In this document: positions 9,223-19,910 of the stretch, piece by piece
Numbering within the stretch: the stretch's first letter is position 1
Layout of the letters: every line of letters starts with the position of its first letter
Source of the DNA: Streptomyces olivoverticillatus
GTDB taxonomy: Bacteria > Actinomycetota > Actinomycetes > Streptomycetales > Streptomycetaceae
DNA: 64,000 nucleotides
Direction: 5' to 3'
Assembly (NCBI RefSeq): GCF_014203555.1
Contig: NZ_JACHJH010000002.1
Location: 92,692-156,691 of the forward strand
Made by a program: the position numbers and the translations under genes
Notes under the pieces: model-generated
Database searches by the model: none
Told to the model about the DNA's origin: nothing
The model's input: the letters and a program-made list of their open reading frames with translations, nothing else

Positions 9223-9815
9223 TGGCGGGGCACTTCGAGCCGCTGCCCGGCGGCGGGGCCGCCGTCGCCCTGGACGAGGTCGAGGTCTCCATCCTGCGCA
9301 GCCTGGCCGTCCAGCTCCTGGAGCTGATCGGACCGGGCGACGAGCAGGGACCGGACGCCGCCGACCCACTGGCCCGGCTGTTCGCCGAGGGCCCCAGCGA
9401 GCCGCCCGCCGATCCGGCGCTGGCCCGGCTCTTCCCCGACGCCTACGGCACGCCCGGCGCCGAGCAGGACCGGCAGGAGCGGGCGCACGCGGCCGAATTC
9501 CGCCGCTACACCGAGAACGACCTGCGCCAGCGCAAGCGCGAGGACGCCCTCGGCGTCGTCCGCTCGCTGGACTCGCTCACCCTCGCCGGCGACCGCGGCG
9601 CCGTGCTGCGGCTGTCTCCGGAGGACTGCCACCGCTGGCTGGGCGCGCTGAACGACCTGCGGCTGACGATCGGCACCCGGCTGGAGATCGGCGACGAGGA
9701 CGACAGCGACGAGCTCTTCCGGCTCCCCGACGAGGACCCGCGCAAGCCGATGGTGATGGCCTATCTCTGGCTCGGCGGCCTGCAGGAGACGCTCGTCGCG
9801 GCACTCATGGCCTGA
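9222..9815 (+). CDS. DUF2017 family protein coupled to clpS
   Basis: A 197-residue soluble acidic protein matching the actinobacterial DUF2017 type that follows clpS. The ATG at 9222 shares bases with the clpS stop. It is mostly helical with no catalytic motif that I recognise; the central RHEDALGVVRSLD-like region and the C-terminal WLGGLQETLVAALM segment are the most hydrophobic parts. Strict coupling to clpS suggests a role in Clp-linked proteolysis, but that is inference from position only. A hairpin at 9871-9898 probably ends the operon. Confidence 0.75.
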   Translation: MAGHFEPLPGGGAAVALDEVEVSILRSLAVQLLELIGPGDEQGPDAADPLARLFAEGPSEPPADPALARLFPDAYGTPGAEQDRQERAHAAEFRRYTENDLRQRKREDALGVVRSLDSLTLAGDRGAVLRLSPEDCHRWLGALNDLRLTIGTRLEIGDEDDSDELFRLPDEDPRKPMVMAYLWLGGLQETLVAALMA

Positions 9816-9870
9816 CCTGGGGGTTCTTCTCTCAGGCAAGGCTCAATTCGGCATAACGATCGAATCACTC

Positions 9871-9898
9871 TGGTGGCGGCTAATAGTGGCCGCCATCA
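9871..9898 (+). terminator. Hairpin after the clpS-DUF2017 operon
   Basis: A stem of about 10 bp (core TGGCGGC with GCCGCCA, one G-T pair) with an 8-nt loop, starting 55 bp after the DUF2017 stop. A run of seven T follows at about 9910-9916, further from the stem than in a classic intrinsic terminator. Confidence 0.5.
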
Positions 9899-10111
9899 CG
9901 TATGTCCAGATTTTTTTATGGCGTGCGCCACAAACGCATCGTTGATCTCCTGTTTACACGTGATACTTCTTGCCGACCTGCCTCCGTGACGCCACCCATG
10001 TCGCGGCGGGAGCGCTGAGCCGGCCGACCGTCGGCACTTGCAGGACTCCATCCGGGGGGATCGGAACCCGATCCGGAGCAACCGGATCGGTATGGAGAAA
10101 GGCGCACCACC

Positions 10112-11581
10112 ATGACCTCTGAGCAGGTCGCCGACCGCACCTCTGTGCGGGACGGAGAGGGAAGCGGCAAGGAAGCTTCCGAGGGTTACCAGCGGGGACT
10201 GGGCAACCGACAGATTCAGATGATCGCCATTGGTGGCGCCATCGGCACCGGTCTGTTTCTCGGCGCGGGCAAGGCCATATCGAAGGCCGGCCCCAGCCTG
10301 ATCCTGGCCTACGCGATTGCGGGCCTGGTCATCTTCTTCATCATGCGAGCGCTCGGTGAGCTGCTCATGTACCGCCCGGTGGCGGGCTCCTTCTCGGACT
10401 ACGCCCGAGAGTTCCTCGGCCCCTTCTGGGGCTATGTGACCGGATGGACGTACTGGCTCTTCTGGGTCGTCACCGGAATCACCGAGGTGACCGCGGCAGC
10501 GACATACGTGCAGTACTGGAACAAGTCGATCCCACAATGGGCTTCGGCGCTGGTCTTCACGGTCATCCTCTACCTCGTCAACCTGATCTCGGTGAAGCTC
10601 TTCGGCGAGCTCGAGTTCTGGTTCTCGATGGTCAAGGTCACCGCCATCATCGGCATGATCCTCATCGGCATCGGCGTGATCACCCTCGGCTTCTCCAAGG
10701 CCGGTGACACCGCTTCCTTCGATCTCCTGTGGTCGCACGGCGGGTTCTTCCCCAAGGGCATCGGCGGCACGCTGATGACCCTGCAGATCGTGATGTTCGC
10801 CTTCCTCGCCGTCGAGCTCGTCGGCGTCACGGCGGGCGAGGCCGCCGACCCCAAGAAGACCCTGCCCAAGGCCATCAACACCGTGCCGTGGCGCATCGCC
10901 GTCTTCTACGTGGGCGCGCTCATCATCATCCTGTCCGTGGTCCCGTGGACCGAGTTCATGCCCGGCGTCAGCCCCTTCGTGGCGGCCTTCGCCAAGATCG
11001 GCCTGCCCGCCGGTGCCGGAATCGTCAACTTCGTGGTGCTCACCGCGGCGCTGTCCTCCTGCAACTCCGGTATGTACTCCACCGGCCGCATGCTGCGTGA
11101 CCTGGCCCTCAACGGCCAGGGCCCGAAGTTCTTCGGCCAGCTGTCCAAGAAGGGCCTGCCCCTTCGCGGCACCACCGCCTCCGCCGCGCTGATGCTCGTC
11201 GGTGTGTGGATCAACTACCAGTGGCCGGGCCAGGCGTTCAACTACGTCGTCTCCTTCGCCACCATCTCCGGCATGTGGGCCTGGATCATGATCCTGGTCT
11301 GCCAGCTCCGCTACCGCCGCAAGGCGGACCGGGGCGAGCTGCCGCAGTCCGAGCTCAAGGCCCCGGGTGCGCCCTGGACCAGCCTCTTCGCGCTCGGCTT
11401 CATCTTCATGGTGATCGTGCTCATGGGCATCGACAAGGACGCCCGGATCTCCCTGTACTGCGCGCCCGGCTGGGCCGCGATCATGTGGGTCTCCTACCTC
11501 GTCCTGAAGAAGCGCAACCCGCAGGCGTTCGAGCGCAAGGACTACTCGCTCGCCGCCGAGGAGGTCAGCGAGGCCGTCTGA
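10112..11581 (+). CDS. Amino-acid permease (APC superfamily, AAT family)
   Basis: A 489-residue cytoplasmic-membrane transporter with about 12 hydrophobic segments. The N-terminal QIQMIAIGGAIGTGLFLGAG is the signature of the amino acid transporter (AAT) family, which imports amino acids by proton symport. FAFLAVELVGVTAGEAADP is the conserved helix 6 region. The ATG follows GGAGAAAGG. The sequence resembles the D-serine/D-alanine/glycine and aromatic permeases, but specificity cannot be read from it. It is transcribed alone, between a 296-bp upstream gap and a strong terminator. Confidence 0.88.
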   Translation: MTSEQVADRTSVRDGEGSGKEASEGYQRGLGNRQIQMIAIGGAIGTGLFLGAGKAISKAGPSLILAYAIAGLVIFFIMRALGELLMYRPVAGSFSDYAREFLGPFWGYVTGWTYWLFWVVTGITEVTAAATYVQYWNKSIPQWASALVFTVILYLVNLISVKLFGELEFWFSMVKVTAIIGMILIGIGVITLGFSKAGDTASFDLLWSHGGFFPKGIGGTLMTLQIVMFAFLAVELVGVTAGEAADPKKTLPKAINTVPWRIAVFYVGALIIILSVVPWTEFMPGVSPFVAAFAKIGLPAGAGIVNFVVLTAALSSCNSGMYSTGRMLRDLALNGQGPKFFGQLSKKGLPLRGTTASAALMLVGVWINYQWPGQAFNYVVSFATISGMWAWIMILVCQLRYRRKADRGELPQSELKAPGAPWTSLFALGFIFMVIVLMGIDKDARISLYCAPGWAAIMWVSYLVLKKRNPQAFERKDYSLAAEEVSEAV

Positions 11582-11604
11582 CCTCGCCCCTCTTGATCAC
11601 AGCC

Positions 11605-11642
11605 GGGCCCTCCCGTACCGCCCCCTCGGTACGGGAGGGCCC
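11605..11642 (+). terminator. Perfect 16-bp hairpin after the permease gene
   Basis: Arms 11605-11620 and 11627-11642 are fully complementary with a 6-nt loop, 24 bp after the permease stop, followed by TCTGTGTTGT. It separates the permease from the cysteine genes. It also lies just upstream of the JAMM gene (start 11679), so an attenuator role is formally possible. Confidence 0.85.
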
Positions 11643-11678
11643 TCTGTGTTGTGCGGGTCTGTGCTTATCCTGGCGCGC

Positions 11679-12101
11679 ATGCTGACCATCACACAGGCCC
11701 TGTACGACCGGATCGTCGCGCACGCCCGGGCCGACCACCCCGACGAGGCGTGCGGCGTGATCGCGGGCCCGGCCGGCAGCGGCCGCCCGGAGCGGTTCGT
11801 CCCCATGCTCAACGCGGCCCGCTCGCCCACGTTCTACGAGTTCGACTCCACGGACCTGCTGGCGCTCTACCGCGAGATGGACGACCGCGACGAGGAGCCC
11901 GTGGTCATCTACCACTCCCACACCGCCACCGAGGCCTACCCCTCGCGCACCGACGTCTCCTACGCGGGCGAGCCCGGCGCGCACTACGTCCTGGTCTCCA
12001 CCGCCGACACCGACGGCGGCGGCCCCTTCCAGTTCCGCTCGTTCCGGATCGTCGACGGCGAGATCACCGAAGAGGACGTCCGCGTCGTCCCGTCCTCCTG
12101 A
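11679..12101 (+). CDS. JAMM/Mov34 metalloprotease (Mec-like, M67 family)
   Basis: A 140-residue zinc protease. The EACGVIAG motif supplies the general-base Glu and HSHTATEAYPSRTDV is a complete JAMM motif (H-S-H, seven residues, S, two residues, D). In Mycobacterium tuberculosis the homologue Mec releases cysteine from the CysO-cysteine adduct. The next genes, 178 bp downstream, encode a CysO-like carrier and CysM, so the same function is expected. Because the carrier here ends in Gly-Gly-Ala-Ala, the enzyme may also be needed to trim the carrier before it can be thiocarboxylated. The ATG at 11679 is the last of several in-frame starts and gives the usual N-terminus. Confidence 0.85.
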   Translation: MLTITQALYDRIVAHARADHPDEACGVIAGPAGSGRPERFVPMLNAARSPTFYEFDSTDLLALYREMDDRDEEPVVIYHSHTATEAYPSRTDVSYAGEPGAHYVLVSTADTDGGGPFQFRSFRIVDGEITEEDVRVVPSS

Positions 12102-13526
<1,425 letters not shown>

Positions 13527-13634
13527 ATCCCGCACTACCTGTCTGCGCCGGTCCGTAAAAAACAGAACTGTGCACGGGTGAACTGCTACTACCGATGTTG
13601 GCACCCGGCTGACATCATCACGTAGGAGACGCAC

Positions 13635-13727
13635 ATGAACTGTCCCGCATGTGGATCTTCGGACACGAGGCAACTCAACAATGGAAACTGGCAGTGCGGA
13701 AGCTGCGGCGCAGTCACGGCTGGATAG
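13635..13727 (+). CDS. 30-residue zinc-ribbon microprotein (candidate)
   Basis: A complete small ORF with an ATG 7 nt after a TAGGAG ribosome site. The peptide has four Cys at positions 3, 6, 21 and 24 (CPAC ... CGSC), the layout of a minimal zinc ribbon. Third-position G+C is much lower than in neighbouring genes. It overlaps, in another frame, a 68-residue ORF starting at 13681. It may be a real microprotein, or the N-terminus of a longer protein whose reading frame continues in the overlapping ORF after a frameshift. No function can be assigned. Confidence 0.45.
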   Translation: MNCPACGSSDTRQLNNGNWQCGSCGAVTAG

Positions 13728-13887
13728 AGCGGCGTGGGATGCGCTCGCCCCTGAAACGCGTGAGCGGTTGTCGGCGTTCATGTCGCCGGAGGTGTTCACG
13801 GTGACCGCCGGCAGCAAGGAGTCGGCCGAGCGTTTCCAGCGCTTCATGGACACGCTGGACCGCGCCGAGCGCCACAAGCCGCTGTAG
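13681..13887 (+). CDS. Small hypothetical protein overlapping the zinc-ribbon ORF
   Basis: A 68-residue ORF (in-frame GTG upstream at 13651). Codon use after about 13730 is typical for the genome, so the C-terminal part (DALAPETRERLSAFMSPEV onward) looks coding. The first 15 codons overlap the zinc-ribbon frame and have no clear ribosome site of their own. It is helical, with no known motif. It is either a separate protein or the second half of one gene split by a frameshift. Confidence 0.4.
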   Translation: METGSAEAAAQSRLDRAAWDALAPETRERLSAFMSPEVFTVTAGSKESAERFQRFMDTLDRAERHKPL

Positions 13888-13914
13888 GCCGCGCCGCTCC
13901 GCCAAGCCCTGCTC

Positions 13915-13955
13915 AAGGCCCCGATCGCGCTTCGCCGAGGCGCGATCGGGGCCTT
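13915..13955 (+). terminator. 16-bp hairpin terminator
   Basis: Perfect arms 13915-13930 and 13940-13955 with a 9-nt loop, 27 bp after the small ORF. Its position supports that ORF as the end of a real transcript. Confidence 0.75.
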
Positions 13956-14104
13956 CCGCGCTCCCGGCCCGCGTCAAGGCCGCGTCCGTCCTGGTGATTC
14001 CGCCCACACGCAACCCCGCGAAGGGGCCACCACTCGTTTCTCGCCTTACCCTCGACTGCACCGCATGGCCCCCCGGTTACCAGCCCACGGAGGTTCAGGC
14101 CCGT

Positions 14105-14857
14105 ATGAAGCTCACCGTCATCGGATGCTCGGGCTCGTTCCCGTCCACGGAATCGGCCTGTTCGAGTTATCTGGTGGAGGCCGACGGCTACCGGCTCCTC
14201 CTCGACATGGGCAACGGTGCCCTGGGCGAGCTCCAGCGCCACATCGGGCTGTACGACCTCGACGCCGTACTGCTGTCCCATCTGCACCCCGACCACTGCA
14301 TCGACATGTGCGGCTACTTCGTGGCCCGCTACTACCGGCACGACGGCGGCAGGGCGGACGCGATCCCCGTCCTCGGGCCGGAGGGCACCGAGAAGCGACT
14401 GGTCACCGCGTACGGCGACGCCCCCGACGACGCCTGCATGGGCGAGGTCTTCGACTTCCGCACGCTGAACGCGGGCAGTGTCACGCTGGGCCCCTTCAGG
14501 GTGACGTCGGCCCGGGTGCGGCACCCCGTCGAGGCGTACGCCTTCCGGGTCGAGCACAACGGCTCGTCATTGGTCTACTCCGGCGACACGGGCCCCTGCG
14601 AGGCGCTCGACGAGCTGTCCAAGGGCACGGACCTGCTGCTGTGCGAGGCGTCCTTCACGCACGGCAAGGAAGACATCCCGGACCTGCACCTCAATGGCCT
14701 CCAGGCGGGCGAATGCGCGGCCCGCGCAGGGGCCGGCCGCCTGATCCTCACCCACATCCCGCCGTGGACGGACCCGCTGACCAACCTCCGCGACGCGCGC
14801 TCGGTCTACGACGGGCCGGCGGAACTGGCGCATGTGGGGGCGGTGTACGAGGTGTAG
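14105..14857 (+). CDS. MBL-fold metallo-hydrolase (RNase Z-like)
   Basis: A 250-residue metallo-beta-lactamase-fold hydrolase. The SHLHPDHCIDM motif is the HxHxDH zinc site near residue 60; RHPVEAYAFRV and YSGDTGPCEAL carry the next conserved His and Asp, and LILTHIPPW the last His. The N-terminus, MKLTVIGCSGSFP, is typical of the RNase Z/cyclase-like subgroup. The substrate is unknown; homologues in this position are usually annotated only as MBL-fold hydrolases. It is convergent with nagE2, with a shared hairpin between them. Confidence 0.85.
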   Translation: MKLTVIGCSGSFPSTESACSSYLVEADGYRLLLDMGNGALGELQRHIGLYDLDAVLLSHLHPDHCIDMCGYFVARYYRHDGGRADAIPVLGPEGTEKRLVTAYGDAPDDACMGEVFDFRTLNAGSVTLGPFRVTSARVRHPVEAYAFRVEHNGSSLVYSGDTGPCEALDELSKGTDLLLCEASFTHGKEDIPDLHLNGLQAGECAARAGAGRLILTHIPPWTDPLTNLRDARSVYDGPAELAHVGAVYEV

Positions 14858-14888
14858 GTACGCGCCCCGGTACGCGCCTCGGAAACGG

Positions 14889-14925
14889 CGAAGGCCCCCG
14901 GAACGGTGTGTTCCGGGGGCCTTCG
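14889..14925. terminator. Bidirectional terminator between the MBL gene and nagE2
   Basis: Perfect 16-bp arms, 14889-14904 and 14910-14925, with a 5-nt loop, placed between two convergent stop codons. It can serve both transcripts. Confidence 0.85.
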
Positions 14926-14937
14926 TCCGTTGCGGGG

Positions 14938-16308
<1,371 letters not shown>

Positions 16309-16358
16309 CGGATTCCTCCAGGTGAGGCGGGCGCTCGGGGGAAGGGGGACGGCCCGCT

Positions 16359-16390
16359 TTTGGTCTACACCACTACTGGTTTAGACCTGT
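16359..16390. promoter_or_regulatory. Two adjacent DasR-type operators (dre) upstream of nagE2
   Basis: TTTGGTCTACACCACT (16359-16374) is followed directly by ACTGGTTTAGACCTGT (16375-16390). Both match the published dre consensus ACTGGTCTAGACCACT at most positions. DasR, a GntR-family repressor released by glucosamine-6-phosphate, controls nag genes in streptomycetes through such sites. Confidence 0.8.
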
Positions 16391-16505
16391 TGTAGCACGT
16401 GAGTCGGGCATAAAGGAATCCACGCTTCCGAGTGGCATGAGCCACACACGTAAAGACCGCGTGAGGCAGCGGCGCTGCGTCATGCGGCCCTTACGTCCCG
16501 TTGAA

Positions 16506-17819
16506 TTACTTGACGTTCTCCTCCTCGATCGCCTCCGCCACTTCCTCCGGCTCCCGCCCCGGCGTCGCGATGTCGAACACCGTGATCGCCACCCGGAAGA
16601 CGACGTAATAGACGACCGCGAAGCAGAAGCCGATCGGAAGGATCAGCCACGGCTTCGTGGCCAGCCCCCAGTTGATGACGTAATCGATCAAACCTGCCGA
16701 GAAGCTGAACCCGTCGTGACAGCCCAGCTGCCACGTGATGAACATCGACAGGCCCGTCAGCAGCGCATGGATCACGTACAGCAGCGGCGCGATGAAGAGG
16801 AACGAGTACTCGATCGGCTCCGTGATCCCCGTGACGAGGGACGTCAGCCCCACCGAGAGCATCATGCCGCTCACCACCTTCCGGTGGTTCGGCCGTGCGC
16901 AGTGCGCGATCGCCAGCGCCGCGGCCGGCAGCGCGAACATCATGATCGGGAAGAAGCCCGAGGTGAACTGGCCCGCGGTCGGGTCGCCCGCCAGGAATCG
17001 GTTGATGTCGCCGTGCACCACCGTGCCGTCCGGCTTGGTGTAGTCGCCGAACTGGAACCACACGAAGACGTTCAGGAACTGGTGCAGGCCCACCACCAGT
17101 AGCGCGCGGTTCGCCACGCCGAAGACGCCCGAACCCGTGGCGCCCAGGTCCACCAGCCACTTGCTGAAGCTCGTCAGGCCCCGGCCCACCGGCGGCCACA
17201 CCCACAGGCACAGCGACGCGAACACGATCGCCACGAACGCCATGATGATCGGCACCAGCCGCCGGCCGTTGAAGAAGCCCAGCCAGTCCACCAGCCGCAC
17301 CCGGTGGAAGCGCTGCCAGAACCACGCGGCCAGCAGCCCCATCACGATCCCGCCGAACACCCCCGGGTTCTGGTACGAGGCGGCCGCGGGCGCCCCGCCC
17401 GGGGCCGCGCACACCCCGCCCAGCAGACCCACCCCTGTGAACGTCGCCCCGCTCGGACAGACGTCCGGGAACTGGTGCAGCACCGCGTAATAGACGAGGA
17501 AACCGGCCACCGCCGCCAGCGCCGTCGAACCGTCCGACTTCTTCGCCATCCCGATGGCCACACCCACCGCGAACAGCAACGGCAGCCCCAGCGAGGAATC
17601 CAGCAGCGCGCCGCCCGCGCCCGCCATCACCTTGGCGACGTCCGTCCAGCCCAGACCGTCCTTGCCGAAGACGTCCGGCTGCCCCAGCCGGTTGAGGATG
17701 CCCGCGGCGGGCAGCACCGCGATCGGCAACTGCAGGCTCCGGCCCATCTTCTGCAGGCCCTGGAAGAGGGAGTGCCGCCACCGCTTCCGCTGCGGGGCCG
17801 CCGCGGCGATCGAACTCAT
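16506..17819 (-). CDS. nagE1: PTS N-acetylglucosamine transporter EIIC (NagE1)
   Basis: A 437-residue EIIC permease paralogous to the gene downstream, sharing GRSLQLPIAVLPAAGIL, GVANRALLVVGLHQ and TGITEPIEYSF. It has a longer central loop with a Cys/Ala/Gly-rich segment (GGVCAAPGGAPAA) than its neighbour. The ATG at 17819 follows GGGAGGA by 6 nt; an upstream ATG at 17840 would run into the operator. A dre site at 17841-17856 lies directly ahead of the ribosome site. It is divergent from nagF. In S. coelicolor the homologous NagE2 is the main GlcNAc permease; the role of NagE1 is less clear. Confidence 0.85.
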   Translation of the reverse strand: MSSIAAAAPQRKRWRHSLFQGLQKMGRSLQLPIAVLPAAGILNRLGQPDVFGKDGLGWTDVAKVMAGAGGALLDSSLGLPLLFAVGVAIGMAKKSDGSTALAAVAGFLVYYAVLHQFPDVCPSGATFTGVGLLGGVCAAPGGAPAAASYQNPGVFGGIVMGLLAAWFWQRFHRVRLVDWLGFFNGRRLVPIIMAFVAIVFASLCLWVWPPVGRGLTSFSKWLVDLGATGSGVFGVANRALLVVGLHQFLNVFVWFQFGDYTKPDGTVVHGDINRFLAGDPTAGQFTSGFFPIMMFALPAAALAIAHCARPNHRKVVSGMMLSVGLTSLVTGITEPIEYSFLFIAPLLYVIHALLTGLSMFITWQLGCHDGFSFSAGLIDYVINWGLATKPWLILPIGFCFAVVYYVVFRVAITVFDIATPGREPEEVAEAIEEENVK

Positions 17820-17840
17820 CAGCGTCCTCCCGGCTGGCAT

Positions 17841-17856
17841 ACTGGTGTAGACCACT
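17841..17856. promoter_or_regulatory. DasR-type operator (dre) between nagE1 and nagF
   Basis: ACTGGTGTAGACCACT differs from the dre consensus at one position. It lies 22 bp upstream of nagE1 and 133 bp upstream of the divergent nagF, so it could control both. A weaker GGTCT-containing site at 17912-17927 is nearer nagF but matches poorly. Confidence 0.85.
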
Positions 17857-17988
17857 TGAGCCCGCAGGCTTGATCGCCATCCTTCGTCAGGTGGCGGACA
17901 AACGCCCGCATAGTTGGTCTGAACGTGGTTTACCGTGGGAAAGCCGGTCGGCGGTACCGCCGAAGGGCCGAGACAATCAGGAGTGCAG

Positions 17989-18222
17989 ATGGCCACCAAG
18001 GCTGAGAAGATCGTCGCCGGGCTCGGCGGGCTCGACAACATCGAAGAGATCGAGGGTTGCATCACCCGCCTCCGCACCGAGGTCGTGGACCCCTCGCTCG
18101 TCGACGACGCCGCCCTCAAGGCCGCCGGTGCGCACGGCGTCGTGAAGATGGGCACTGCCATCCAGGTCGTCATCGGCACCGACGCCGACCCGGTCGCCGC
18201 CGAGATCGAAGACATGCTGTGA
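17989..18222 (+). CDS. nagF: PTS EIIB component (NagF)
   Basis: A 77-residue EIIB protein that carries phosphate on Cys24 (motif IEGCITRLR) from EIIA to the sugar entering through NagE. It is a free-standing domain, as usual in streptomycetes, where EIIB and EIIC are separate. The ATG follows AGGAG. It lies divergent from nagE1 and is followed by a hairpin at 18243-18286 that separates it from rph. Confidence 0.92.
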   Translation: MATKAEKIVAGLGGLDNIEEIEGCITRLRTEVVDPSLVDDAALKAAGAHGVVKMGTAIQVVIGTDADPVAAEIEDML

Positions 18223-18242
18223 GCTGAGCCCCGGCTCGCACG

Positions 18243-18286
18243 AGGGCCCCGTTCCCGGATTGCCGACGCAACCGGAACGGGGCCCT
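18243..18286 (+). terminator. Hairpin terminator after nagF
   Basis: Arms AGGGCCCCGTTCC (18243-18255) and GGAACGGGGCCCT (18274-18286) are perfectly complementary, 20 bp after the nagF stop and 27 bp before rph. Confidence 0.75.
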
Positions 18287-18312
18287 TCGTCATCCCCTAT
18301 AGGCTCATCACC

Positions 18313-19044
18313 ATGTCTCGCATCGACGGCCGCACCCCCGACCAGCTCCGCCCCGTGACCATCCAGCGCGGCTGGAGCAAGCACGCAGAGGGCTCCGTCC
18401 TCATCTCCTTCGGCGACACCAAGGTCTTCTGCACCGCCAGCGTCACCGAAGGCGTACCCCGCTGGCGCAAGGGCAGCGGCGAAGGCTGGGTCACCGCTGA
18501 ATACTCGATGCTGCCCCGCTCCACCAACACCCGCGGCGACCGCGAGTCCGTCCGCGGCAAGATCGGCGGCCGCACCCACGAAATCTCCCGCCTCATCGGC
18601 CGCTCCCTGCGCGCCGTCATCGACTTCAAGGCCCTCGGCGAGAACACCATCGTCCTCGACTGCGACGTCCTCCAGGCCGACGGCGGCACCCGCACCGCGG
18701 CGATCACCGGCGCCTACGTGGCCCTGGCCGACGCCATCACCTGGGCCCAGCAGAAGAAGCTCGTCAAGCACGGCCGCCAGCCGCTCACCGGCACCGTCAG
18801 CGCCGTCAGCGTCGGCATCGTCGGCGGCATCCCGCTCCTCGACCTCTGCTACGAGGAGGACGTCCGCGCCGAGACCGACATGAACGTCGTCTGCACCGGC
18901 GACGGCCGCTTCGTCGAGGTCCAGGGCACCGCGGAGGCCGAGCCCTTCGCCCGCGACGAGCTCAACAGCCTGCTCGACCTCGCCGTCGCCGGCTGCGCCT
19001 CGCTGGACGCGGCCCAGCGCGAGGCCCTGGCCCGCACGCTGTAG
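18313..19044 (+). CDS. rph: Ribonuclease PH
   Basis: A 243-residue phosphorolytic 3'-5' exoribonuclease that trims tRNA 3' ends. The N-terminus ([15 protein letters not shown]), [16 protein letters not shown], the [10 protein letters not shown] phosphate site, and [16 protein letters not shown] are all diagnostic, and the length is standard. It is followed 52 bp later by rdgB; the rph-rdgB pair is widely conserved in actinobacteria. Confidence 0.96.
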   Translation: MSRIDGRTPDQLRPVTIQRGWSKHAEGSVLISFGDTKVFCTASVTEGVPRWRKGSGEGWVTAEYSMLPRSTNTRGDRESVRGKIGGRTHEISRLIGRSLRAVIDFKALGENTIVLDCDVLQADGGTRTAAITGAYVALADAITWAQQKKLVKHGRQPLTGTVSAVSVGIVGGIPLLDLCYEEDVRAETDMNVVCTGDGRFVEVQGTAEAEPFARDELNSLLDLAVAGCASLDAAQREALARTL

Positions 19045-19096
19045 CGCCACCCCGCTCCCGGGGGCCACGGGCGTGGCCCCCGGGATAATCGGGAAC

Positions 19097-19699
19097 ATGA
19101 AGCGCCTGATCCTCGCCACCCGCAACGCCAACAAGGTCACCGAACTGCGCGCGATCCTCGCCGCGGCGGGGCTCGACGTCGAACTCGTCGGTGCCGACGC
19201 CTATCCCGAGATCCCCGACGTGAAGGAAACGGGCGTCACCTTCGCCGAGAACGCCCTCCTCAAGGCGCACGCCCTGGCCCGCGCCACCGGCCACCCGGCC
19301 GTGGCCGACGACTCCGGCCTCTGCGTCGACGTCCTGAACGGCGCCCCCGGCATCTTCTCCGCACGCTGGGCCGGCCGCCACGGCGACGACAAGGCCAACC
19401 TGGACCTGTTGCTGGCCCAGCTCGCCGACATCGCCGACGAACACCGCGGCGCCCACTTCGCCTGCGCGGCGGCCCTGGCCCTGCCGGACGGCACGGAGCG
19501 CGTCGTCGAGGGCCGCCTGCGCGGCACCCTCCGCCACGAGCCGGCGGGCGCGGGGGGCTTCGGCTACGACCCGATCCTCCAGCCGCTGGGGGAGACGCGC
19601 ACCTGCGCCCAGCTGACGGCGGAGGAGAAGAACGCGATCAGCCACCGCGGCGAGGCGTTCCGGGGGTTGGTGCCGGTGGTGCGGGAGCTTCTGGGCTGA
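19097..19699 (+). CDS. rdgB: Non-canonical purine NTP pyrophosphatase (RdgB/HAM1)
   Basis: A 200-residue enzyme that hydrolyses dITP/XTP and keeps deaminated purines out of nucleic acids. LATRNANKVTELRAIL is the opening nucleotide loop; ENALLKAHA and VADDSGLCVDVLNGAPG hold the catalytic acid residues; GGFGYDPI and ISHRGEAF complete the signature. It forms an operon with rph and ends at the hairpin at 19708-19742, just before tRNA-Leu on the other strand. Confidence 0.95.
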   Translation: MKRLILATRNANKVTELRAILAAAGLDVELVGADAYPEIPDVKETGVTFAENALLKAHALARATGHPAVADDSGLCVDVLNGAPGIFSARWAGRHGDDKANLDLLLAQLADIADEHRGAHFACAAALALPDGTERVVEGRLRGTLRHEPAGAGGFGYDPILQPLGETRTCAQLTAEEKNAISHRGEAFRGLVPVVRELLG

Positions 19700-19707
19700 G
19701 GAAGCCG

Positions 19708-19742
19708 AAAGGGCGCCCCGTTGTCCAACAGGGCGCCCCTTC
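19708..19742. terminator. Hairpin between rdgB and tRNA-Leu
   Basis: Left arm GAAAGGGCGCCCCGTTG and right arm CAACAGGGCGCCCCTTC pair with a small internal mismatch and a 3-nt loop. It lies between two convergent transcripts and can end both. Confidence 0.7.
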
Positions 19743-19756
19743 GATTTCCAGGTCTG

Positions 19757-19840
19757 TGCGGCCGGTGGGACTCGAACCCACATGGGATTGCTCCCAAGGG
19801 CACCTAAAACCCTCGCTTATACCAATTCAGCAACGACCGC
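19757..19840 (-). tRNA. tRNA-Leu (anticodon UAG)
   Basis: An 84-nt class II tRNA. The acceptor stem is 5' GCGGTCG paired with 3' CGGCCGC, with discriminator A and no encoded CCA. The anticodon loop is TTTAGGT in an AGGGT/GCCCT stem, reading CUA codons. The T arm has the standard GTTCGAGTC. The extra arm is of leucine length. CUA is a rare codon in this GC-rich genome, so the tRNA is probably scarce. Confidence 0.93.
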
Positions 19841-19910
19841 TAGCCGCCAGCCATCGTAGCGGTCTGCCGACCTCCGCGGCACCGGGGCCCGGCTATACCT
19901 GACGACGGGC

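Noticed and set aside
17912..17927. Second dre site near nagF
   Set aside because: Only the GGTCT half matches the consensus; the other half differs at most positions.
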